A stretch of DNA of 64,000 nt from Salinarimonas sp052380005. GTDB taxonomy: Bacteria > Pseudomonadota > Alphaproteobacteria > Rhizobiales > Beijerinckiaceae. The notes beneath the pieces were generated by a model. That model was not told the origin of the DNA. It made no database searches and was given only the letters and a program-made list of their open reading frames with translations. The translations under genes and the position numbers were made by a program. The stretch lies in NCBI GenBank assembly GCA_052380005.1, contig JBQTCJ010000016.1; one strand, written 5' to 3'. The number at the start of each line of letters is the position of its first letter. The first letter of the stretch is position 1. Shown one piece after another: positions 57,802-64,000 of the stretch.

Positions 57802-57819
57802 CGTGACACTCATGTGACG
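57802..57819 (-). promoter_or_regulatory. PHO box upstream of pstS
   Basis: On the minus strand CGTCACATGAGTGTCACGG contains two GTCAC repeats 11 bp apart, the spacing of a PhoB dimer site. It lies about 120 bp upstream of pstS in the only gap available for its promoter. Confidence 0.7.
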
Positions 57820-57928
57820 TTTTCGCGAAGCCGCGTGCACCGTCCTCGACCTGCGAAACGACCCGCCGGCGCTTCCGCAGCGCGCAGGTGTCCATGCGCG
57901 GGTCGCCCGGCGCCGCCGCTCCCCGCGC

Positions 57929-58489
57929 TCAACCGGCCGCCTCGATCGCCGGCGCGAAGCGCAGAGCCACGCCGTTGTTGCAGTAGCGCAGCCCCGTCGG
58001 CGCCGGCCCGTCCTTGAAGACGTGGCCCTGGTGCCCGCCGCAGCGCGCGCAATGATACTCGGTGCGCGGCAGGATCAACTTGAAGTCCCGCTTCGTGCCC
58101 ACAGCGCCCTCGATCGTGTCGTAGAAGGACGGCCAGCCGGTGCCGGAATCGAACTTCATCTGCGAGGTGAACAGCGGCAGGTCGCAGCCGGCGCAATGAA
58201 AGGTGCCGGCACGGTACTCCTTGTCGAGCGGGCTCGAGCCCGCCCGCTCGGTCCCTTCCTTGCGCAGCACGTGGAACTGTTCCGGCGTCAGGCGCTCGCG
58301 CCACTGCGCCTCGGTGAGATCCCAGGTCTGCTTGTCGGCCACGCTCACGGTCGCTCCTCCCTCGCTCGCGGCGCCGGCGGCGCGCGTCGTGTCCTCCGTC
58401 CGCCCGACGCCCTCGCCGCATCCGGCGAGGGCGAAGGCCGCGACGCCGCCCAGGAACAGGCGGCGGGTCGGCATGGTGCTGTCGTTCAT
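57929..58489 (-). CDS. msrB: peptide-methionine (R)-S-oxide reductase MsrB, exported
   Basis: A 186-residue protein. The N-terminus has a twin-arginine-like TRRLFLGGVAAFALAGC with a lipobox cysteine, so it is probably exported and lipid-anchored. The MsrB domain follows: zinc cysteines CAGCD and CARCGGHQGHVF, and the catalytic region GLRYCNNGVALRF, whose cysteine (RYCxN) is present. It repairs oxidised methionines in envelope proteins. ATG 58489 is chosen; ATG 58474 is possible. Confidence 0.92.
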   Translation of the reverse strand: MNDSTMPTRRLFLGGVAAFALAGCGEGVGRTEDTTRAAGAASEGGATVSVADKQTWDLTEAQWRERLTPEQFHVLRKEGTERAGSSPLDKEYRAGTFHCAGCDLPLFTSQMKFDSGTGWPSFYDTIEGAVGTKRDFKLILPRTEYHCARCGGHQGHVFKDGPAPTGLRYCNNGVALRFAPAIEAAG

Positions 58490-58591
58490 GGGCCACATAT
58501 GGCGATCGCGCCCGCCGCGGCAAGCGGGCGAGCGGTCCGCGACGAAACGGGATGGGCGGCGCGACGTTGTCGAGCCTGGAGGTACCCTCAC

Positions 58592-59734
58592 GTGAGCCGG
58601 CTCCCGACGGGCGTCCTGCCCCGCATCGACCGAAAACGCACGCGCGATCTCGCCCGCGTCGGCCTGCAGACCGGCGCGGCGGTGACGCTCGTCTACGTCG
58701 TCATGCGCTGGTACGGCATCGATCACCTCTCCTGGGCGATCATCTCGGCGCTGTTCTCGATCCGGCTCGCATCCGATTCGACGGTCTCGGTCGGCGTGTA
58801 CCGTGTCGTCGCCGCGCTGATCGGCACGGCGCTGGGGCTCGCGACGGTCGTGCTCCTCGCGGACGTGCTCCCGGCGCGCTGGCAGATCCTCGCATCCGTG
58901 GTCGTGGCGAGCGTCGTCGCCAACCTGATGACGACGCTGTGGCCCAACCTCAACTACATCGCCGTCGCCGCCGCGGTCGTGGCGGTCAACGCGAACGCGG
59001 AGATCATGACGTCGCTCGAGCGCGCCCTCGCGATCATGATCGGCTCCGTCGGCGCGGCGCTCGCCTCCGCGGTGGTCTGGCCCGAGAGCGCCCGCTCGCG
59101 TGCGACACGCAACATCGCCTACGCGCTCAACGATTGCCGGCGGCTCGTCGACGCCTCCCTGTCGGGCCTCGCTGGCGCCGACGCGGAGGACACGCGGCGC
59201 ATCGACGAGGACTTCCAGCGCCACATCGGCACCGCCCGCGAGATCACGGGGGACGCGCGGTTCAAGCGCGGCCTCGAGGGCGGGCATTCGCTCGCCCAGG
59301 GGCTCGTCGCCATCGAGCGCCTTTGGCACGCGACCATCGTCCTCGACCGTGCCGCCGAGGAGCGCCGCTCGAGCTTCCGGCACGAGGACGTGGCCGGTGG
59401 GCACCTGCGCATCGACCGCATCCGCGAGGAGGTCGCGGGCTTCCTCGGGGACCTCGTCGCGCATCTCGAGGGACGCACAGCCGAGCCGCCGAAGGCACGG
59501 CCCGTGGTTCATCGCCTGTGCGAGGCGGAGGACGCGCTGCGCCACTCGAAGACCGAGACGGCGCTCACCGAAGACGCCGATCGCGAGCGGGCGGTCTCCG
59601 CGCTGCGCTTCGCGGTCGACGAGCTGCGCAAGAACATCGTCGAGATCGCCGACCTCGTCGCGCCGGGCCGCGAGGCGCTGCGGCGCGGCGAGCTGGACGG
59701 CGGGAGGCGGGCGTCGCCGGATCGCGCCGCGTGA
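58592..59734 (+). CDS. FUSC family membrane protein
   Basis: A 380-residue protein. An N-terminal block of about six short hydrophobic segments (residues 25-165: GAAVTLVYVVMRWYGIDHLS, AIISALFSIRLASDS) matches the FUSC/aromatic-acid exporter-like half. The C-terminal 210 residues form a soluble helical domain. Members export aromatic acids or drugs in some bacteria; the substrate is unknown. GTG 58592 is chosen for GGAGGT eight bases upstream. The gene is divergent from msrB. Confidence 0.75.
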   Translation: MSRLPTGVLPRIDRKRTRDLARVGLQTGAAVTLVYVVMRWYGIDHLSWAIISALFSIRLASDSTVSVGVYRVVAALIGTALGLATVVLLADVLPARWQILASVVVASVVANLMTTLWPNLNYIAVAAAVVAVNANAEIMTSLERALAIMIGSVGAALASAVVWPESARSRATRNIAYALNDCRRLVDASLSGLAGADAEDTRRIDEDFQRHIGTAREITGDARFKRGLEGGHSLAQGLVAIERLWHATIVLDRAAEERRSSFRHEDVAGGHLRIDRIREEVAGFLGDLVAHLEGRTAEPPKARPVVHRLCEAEDALRHSKTETALTEDADRERAVSALRFAVDELRKNIVEIADLVAPGREALRRGELDGGRRASPDRAA

Positions 59735-59798
59735 CGGATCCTCATCCATCCCGTCATCCCCGACGGTAAGCGACTTACAATAGGTAAATTCTAATCGA

Positions 59799-59827
59799 TT
59801 GACATCCCTCGGATGCATGCGCAAGAT
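59799..59827 (+). promoter_or_regulatory. putative sigma-70 promoter
   Basis: TTGACA (59799-59804) and CAAGAT (59822-59827) are 17 bases apart, just after a short AT-rich stretch (59770-59800) in otherwise GC-rich DNA. Transcription would start about 22 bp before the BacA-like gene. Confidence 0.45.
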
Positions 59828-59855
59828 CGCGAGATTGGCAACCGAGGATGACGAT

Positions 59856-60398
59856 ATGTTCGATCGCACGCGTATATCGACGATCCACACGCTCGGGCCG
59901 TCCGGCACGAACTGCGAGGCGGCCGCCACGCACTACATGGCGGCTCATGGCCTCGCCGCCGACGTCGTCCTCCACCGCACGCTCGAGGAGGGGATGGCCC
60001 GCGTGCTGGACGATCCGGCCGCGACGCTCCTCGGATGCGTGGTCTATCCCGACCTGCACGGGCTCGTCTTTCCCTATCTCGACCGCATGACGCTCGCCGA
60101 CCAGTTCCTGTTCGACACGTTCCCGATGCTGCTCGCCGCGCGCTCGGCGGACGCCGCGATCTCGGTCGTCGCGACGCATCCCGCGCCCCGCGCGCTGGTC
60201 CCGGCGAGCCACGAGATCCGCCTCGTCACGAGCAACGCCGAAGCGGCGCGGTCGTGCGCCGCGGGCGAGGTGGACGCCTGCATCACGACGGCGGCGGCGG
60301 CCGAGAGGCACGGCCTCGTCGTCCTGCGCGACCACGGCCCCGTGCCGATGGGATTCACCATCCACGCGCACCGCGCGCTCGTGAGGAGGGCCGCATGA
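59856..60398 (+). CDS. BacA-like prephenate decarboxylase/dehydratase-family protein
   Basis: A 180-residue protein. The start ISTIHTLGPSGTNCEAAATH has the TLGPxGTxxE signature of prephenate dehydratase-fold enzymes. VVYPDLHGLVFPYLDRM and DTFPMLLAARS follow in the order seen in BacA-type prephenate decarboxylases. The Thr-Arg-Phe motif needed by dehydratases is not seen near the C-terminus (PMGFTIH), which favours a BacA-like, non-aromatising enzyme. The ATG at 59856 has GAGG upstream. It overlaps the next gene by four bases, and an amino-acid exporter follows. Confidence 0.6.
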   Translation: MFDRTRISTIHTLGPSGTNCEAAATHYMAAHGLAADVVLHRTLEEGMARVLDDPAATLLGCVVYPDLHGLVFPYLDRMTLADQFLFDTFPMLLAARSADAAISVVATHPAPRALVPASHEIRLVTSNAEAARSCAAGEVDACITTAAAAERHGLVVLRDHGPVPMGFTIHAHRALVRRAA

Positions 60399-61651
60399 TC
60401 GGCGAGCTCGTCGCGTCGACGCAGCGCATCGCCGCGATCCAGGCGCCGGACGGGTCCCTGCCTGACGACGCCGACGGCGCGCGGGCGCGCGCATTGCTGG
60501 CGGACGCGGCGGCGCAGGCCGCGCGCCTGGCGCACCGTATCGGCGCCACCGCCCAGGCGGAGGCGATCGTCGCCGACACGGAGCGCTGGCTCGCGGACGG
60601 CGCGCGGGGCAAGCCCGACTACGGACGCACCCGAGACGCGATGCGGGCGCCCGAGGAGGGCGCGCCGTTCCTCTTCTTCGGCCCGCTGCGCCTCGCCAAC
60701 GGCGGGCGCGCCGGGCATCGCTTCGAGACCTTCCTCGCGATCCGCGAGGAGCCCGCCGGCGAGGCGTACCGGGCGCTCTACGACGCCTATCCCCACCCGA
60801 AGAACATCTGCCAGTCCGCGCATCTCGTCGCCGGCACGCCGGGGCTCGTGCGCGGCAACAACATCGTCTTCTTCCCGGAGAACATCGCCAGCGCCACCCT
60901 CCCCGACCGCCAGCTCTACGCGCTGTTCTTCTTCAACAAGTTCAAGCGCATCTACGACACGATCACGGTGCCGACCTGGGACGCCGTCGGCATCCCCGAC
61001 GCGCTCGCGGCCTCGCGCATCGCCGACCCGCGCCGCGCCTACGAGGCGCGCTGCGTCTGGGGCTACCTGCACGACTACTTCCACCACCAGGGGACGCGCC
61101 CCTTCGACGCACAGATCGGGCTCAAGACCCGCTGGTTCACCGGCCTCCTGGAGGAGCTCAAGGTGGACCTCGCGACCTATCGCGCCTGCCGTGCCGGCGG
61201 CATTCCCGAAGGGGACGCCGTCGCGGAGTTCATCCTGTTCGACCGCACCATGCGCTACCCCGGCGAGCCCGACTGGTCGCGCAATTTCGATTCGGGCACG
61301 GGCCTGCTCCTCCTGGCCTACCTGCGGGAGGCCGGCGCGTTGCGGATTCGCGACGACGGGCGGCTCACGATCGATCGCGAGGCGGTGGACGCGGCGGCCG
61401 CGTCCTTCGTGGCGGATGTGGAGGCGCTCGAGGCGGCCGGCGACGAGGCCTACCTCGCCGGCGCGGAGGCGATGGTGCGCCGCTACCTGCCGGCGCCCGG
61501 CGACGGCGAGATCCGCTTCGGCGCGCCGGCCTTCCTGCACGAGAGCGCCTTCGGCGCCCGGATCGGCGCCGCGCCGACGATCGCGTTCGGCTTCGACGAG
61601 GCCGCGTGCGCGCCCGCGGTACGCGACACGGCGGTCGCTCTCTGCGCATGA
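60395..61651 (+). CDS. DUF6421-like protein
   Basis: A 418-residue soluble protein, tentatively of the DUF6421 family. A conserved-looking core includes GNNIVFFPENIASATLPDRQ (about residues 154-173), YLHDYFHHQGTRPFD (about 225-239), with clustered histidines that could bind metal, and EFILFDRTMRYPGEPDWSRN. I know no assigned function. It is translationally coupled to the BacA-like gene with GAGGAGG upstream, so the two proteins probably work in one pathway. Confidence 0.55.
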   Translation: MIGELVASTQRIAAIQAPDGSLPDDADGARARALLADAAAQAARLAHRIGATAQAEAIVADTERWLADGARGKPDYGRTRDAMRAPEEGAPFLFFGPLRLANGGRAGHRFETFLAIREEPAGEAYRALYDAYPHPKNICQSAHLVAGTPGLVRGNNIVFFPENIASATLPDRQLYALFFFNKFKRIYDTITVPTWDAVGIPDALAASRIADPRRAYEARCVWGYLHDYFHHQGTRPFDAQIGLKTRWFTGLLEELKVDLATYRACRAGGIPEGDAVAEFILFDRTMRYPGEPDWSRNFDSGTGLLLLAYLREAGALRIRDDGRLTIDREAVDAAAASFVADVEALEAAGDEAYLAGAEAMVRRYLPAPGDGEIRFGAPAFLHESAFGARIGAAPTIAFGFDEAACAPAVRDTAVALCA

Positions 61652-61697
61652 TGCACCCGGATCATCGTCCTCCGTCCCGAGCGGGCACCACGCCGCC

Positions 61698-62309
61698 ATG
61701 ATCACCAGCACCTGGCTCGTCGCGATCCTCCTGTTCGCGCTCTCCACATCGTTCTCGCCGGGGCCGAACAACCTGCTCCTCGTCACGTCGGGGGCGAAGT
61801 TCGGCCTGTCGCGCACCTGGCGGCACATCATCGGGATCGCGATCGGCTTCCCGGCGATGGTCGTCATCGTCGGCCTGTTCCTCGGCGCGGTCTTCGAGCG
61901 GCAGCCTTGGCTGCACGACGCGCTCGCGATCGTCGGCTCGGCCTACCTTCTCTATCTCACCTGGAAGGTCCTGATCGCGCGCGGGTCCGTCGAGCACGGG
62001 GCGCTCGGGGCGCCGATCGGCTTCGTCGAGGCCGCCCTGTTCCAGTGGGTCAACCCCAAGGCCTGGGTGATGGCGACGGGCGCGGTCGCGGCCTACACGA
62101 CGAGCGCGGGATTCGGGCTCGAGATCACCCTCATCGCCGCCGTCTTCGTCGCCGTCGGGTTCCTGTCGTGCACCGTCTGGGCGGCCTTCGGCGAGCTGAT
62201 CGCACGGTTCCTGAGCACGCCGACGCGGATGCGCGTCTTCAACGTCGCGCTCGGCCTGATGCTGCTGGCCTCGATCCTGCCGATCCTGCTGTCGCGTGCG
62301 CCGGCGTGA
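61698..62309 (+). CDS. LysE/RhtB family amino acid exporter
   Basis: A 203-residue membrane protein with six hydrophobic segments and the family signature SFSPGPNNLLLVTSGAKFGL (residues 19-38), plus FQWVNPKAWVMATGAV in the middle. LysE proteins export amino acids and related compounds. It starts 46 bp after the DUF6421-like gene on the same strand, so it may export that pathway's product. Confidence 0.9.
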   Translation: MITSTWLVAILLFALSTSFSPGPNNLLLVTSGAKFGLSRTWRHIIGIAIGFPAMVVIVGLFLGAVFERQPWLHDALAIVGSAYLLYLTWKVLIARGSVEHGALGAPIGFVEAALFQWVNPKAWVMATGAVAAYTTSAGFGLEITLIAAVFVAVGFLSCTVWAAFGELIARFLSTPTRMRVFNVALGLMLLASILPILLSRAPA

Positions 62310-62320
62310 AGCGCCCGGGC

Positions 62321-63538
62321 TCAAGGGCCGACGTCGCGCATGTCCGGCACCTGCGCGTGTCGCGCCGCGAGCGTCGTCCGGCCGGCGAGGATGCCGTAGA
62401 AATCGTACCAGTGGACCCGCTCGTTCGCGCGCAGGAAGCGAAAATGCGTGCGGAAGAAGAACAGGCGCTCACGCAACAGCCCGAGCCGGCCGGGCGCCAC
62501 GAGCTGCGGCATGGACAGCCGCAACGTGCGCGGCCAGAGCGTGCGCGCAGCGAAGAGCCCGCTCAGCGCGGCGGGGTCGACCGGGCAGACGTTCATCGCA
62601 TCGTGCCGGGTCTGGACCTCGTGCCAGGCGACCGACGGCTCGTTCGCGAGCCGCCCCACCGCCGCGCGATAGCGCATGCAGGTCTCGTCGACGAGCATCA
62701 GCGGGGCCACGGTGCCGAGCGTGAGGAGCGACACCGCCGGCCCGCGGCGCCCGAGGTCGGGATCGCGGGCGAGCGCCAGCGCCAGCGTCTCCGGCGCCAG
62801 GAAGGCCCCCGAGGAATGGCCCACGAGCAGCACCTCGTCGATCGCGGGGTCGCGCGCGGCCGCGGCCACCGCCTCGGCGAAGAGGTCGAGCCGCTCGGCG
62901 AGGACGTCCGTGCCGCCGCGCTCGTGGGCGAAGGAGAACAGCCAGTCCTCCAGCAGGTAGCGCAGGAAGAGCGGGCGCTCGAGGCGCAGCGCCAGCCATC
63001 CGGCGAGCGCGCCCGCCGAGAGCGCCACCGGCGCCGCCACCAGCGGATGGATCCGCCAGCCGAGCACGCCGGCGCCGAAGGCCACCGCGAGGACGGCGAG
63101 CGCGAGCAGGAGCGTCCCCACGTAGGGATAGAGGACGAAGGCGGCGAACTGGCGATCGATCCGCGCGAGCCGGGAGACGACGCCGCGGCGCACCAGGTCC
63201 GCGCCGACACGCATCAGCTTGGCCAGACGCGGGGCGAGCGGCGCGCGGAAGGCCGGGCGGGCGAGGTCGTCCCAGCGCAGGATCGTCACGTCGGTGCGGG
63301 TGTCCCAGGCGCCGAGGGGATCGTGGGCCTCGATCGCGAAAGCCGGCGTCGGACCGTCCTCGCCGCCGAGGGGCGTCGCCTGCGCCGCGAAACCGCGCAG
63401 CCGGGCGGCGGCGGCGAGCTCCTCGGCGAAGAGCGCGTGGTAGACGCGCGGGCGGCGCGGGTCGTAGCCCGGGAGGTAGAACGCGGCGCGGCGGCGCACG
63501 TCGCGCCCGACCACCGGCTCGTTCGCGCCCTCCCGCAT
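62321..63538 (-). CDS. membrane-anchored alpha/beta hydrolase-like protein
   Basis: A 405-residue protein. It opens with RAAFYLPGYDPRRPRVYHAL, carries two or three hydrophobic segments at about residues 137-185, and then a nucleophile elbow VLLVGHSSGAFLAPETLAL (GHSSG serine near 246). The catalytic acid and histidine are not certain; D and H in RHDAMNVCPVD are candidates. It may be an inner-membrane esterase or lipase of unknown substrate. ATG 63536-63538 follows GGGGAGGG. It is convergent with the LysE gene and divergent from rimO. Confidence 0.65.
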   Translation of the reverse strand: MREGANEPVVGRDVRRRAAFYLPGYDPRRPRVYHALFAEELAAAARLRGFAAQATPLGGEDGPTPAFAIEAHDPLGAWDTRTDVTILRWDDLARPAFRAPLAPRLAKLMRVGADLVRRGVVSRLARIDRQFAAFVLYPYVGTLLLALAVLAVAFGAGVLGWRIHPLVAAPVALSAGALAGWLALRLERPLFLRYLLEDWLFSFAHERGGTDVLAERLDLFAEAVAAAARDPAIDEVLLVGHSSGAFLAPETLALALARDPDLGRRGPAVSLLTLGTVAPLMLVDETCMRYRAAVGRLANEPSVAWHEVQTRHDAMNVCPVDPAALSGLFAARTLWPRTLRLSMPQLVAPGRLGLLRERLFFFRTHFRFLRANERVHWYDFYGILAGRTTLAARHAQVPDMRDVGP

Positions 63539-63685
63539 GCTCCCTCCCCGTCGCGCCCGTGTCGGGCTGCGGGCGCCTAGCACGCGGGGCGGGGGCGTGT
63601 CGACGCGCCACTGGCGCGCGGGCGCGTTCTCGCTTATGTGACGCTCTCCCCGGCATCCTTCCGCATTCTCGGCGACCCCCTCCGC

Positions 63686-64000
63686 ATGACCGCACCCGCG
63701 CGCAAGATCTCGTTCGTCTCCCTCGGCTGCCCGAAGGCCCTCGTCGACTCGGAGCGGATCATCACGCAGCTGCGGGCGCAGGGCTACGAGCTCTCGCGCG
63801 AGCACGACGGGTCCGATCTCGTGATCGTGAACACCTGCGGCTTCCTCGACAGCGCGAAGGCGGAATCGCTGGACGCCATCGGCGAGGCAATGAGCGAGAA
63901 CGGCAAGGTGATCGTCACCGGCTGCATGGGCGCCGAGCCCGAGCAGATCCGCGAGCGCTTCCCGGACGTGCTCGCCATCACCGGCCCGCAGGCCTACGAA
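63686..64000 (+). CDS. rimO: ribosomal protein S12 methylthiotransferase RimO (partial)
   Basis: The first 105 residues of RimO, cut by the window end. The N-terminal UPF0004 domain shows the three cluster cysteines: SLGCPKALVDSE (C15), VNTCGFLDSAK and VTGCMGAE. The radical SAM part lies beyond the window. RimO adds a methylthio group to an aspartate of ribosomal protein S12. The SLGCPKxxVDSE start separates it from MiaB. Confidence 0.95.
   Translation, partial: MTAPARKISFVSLGCPKALVDSERIITQLRAQGYELSREHDGSDLVIVNTCGFLDSAKAESLDAIGEAMSENGKVIVTGCMGAEPEQIRERFPDVLAITGPQAYE

Overview
The window is a GC-rich (about 70 percent by eye) alphaproteobacterial chromosome segment. The gene set fits the Hyphomicrobiales, perhaps a Salinarimonas- or Methylobacterium-like lineage: an NDUFS4-type complex I accessory subunit, the efp/epmA/epmB set, an adenosylcobalamin-dependent ribonucleotide reductase, an alpha-glucoside-type ABC system and a pst-phoU-phoB locus. 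The genus is an inference; no rRNA is present.

Region 1 (1-10.5 kb, core): tRNA-Arg(UCU), a complex I subunit, tRNA-Pro(UGG), a methyltransferase, a DUF192/cold-shock pair, a DUF1624 membrane protein, the elongation factor P gene with both enzymes that beta-lysylate it, and an SH3 protein with a KefB-type antiporter. A small gene with an in-frame amber codon and an XRE regulator close the region.

Region 2 (10.5-37.8 kb, accessory island): AT-rich patches mark imported DNA. From left to right it holds (a) a tightly overlapping three-gene operon, metallophosphoesterase, ORC/CDC6-like ATPase and an unknown protein, which looks like a conflict or defence system; (b) a Tn7-like transposition operon (TnsA-like nuclease, small TniA-domain protein, TniA, TniB, TniQ); (c) a companion operon with a catalytically dead TnsA-like paralogue, an FtsH-like AAA/M41 protease and a small ORF; (d) a DUF2188 protein and an AT-rich orphan; (e) a 1762-residue SF1 helicase fused to a DUF559-type nuclease and a GreA/GreB C-terminal-like domain; (f) a four-gene operon of three class III nucleotidyl cyclase proteins and one E2-like cysteine-rich protein. 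I regard (f) as the most interesting candidate for an undescribed signalling or defence system, with (a) next.

Region 3 (37.8-64 kb, core): nrdJ; an SH3/DUF1643 pair; a LacI regulator with two perfect palindromic operators in front of a sugar ABC transporter and a GH63-type glycosidase; a ferredoxin-NADP reductase; phoB, phoU, pstB, pstA, pstC and pstS with a PHO box; msrB; a FUSC-type membrane protein; a BacA-like prephenate enzyme with a DUF6421-like protein and a LysE exporter, possibly a small biosynthetic unit; a membrane esterase; and the start of rimO.

Palindromic intergenic repeats occur throughout the core regions, several of them inside transport operons. No CRISPR array, rRNA or integrase was seen.
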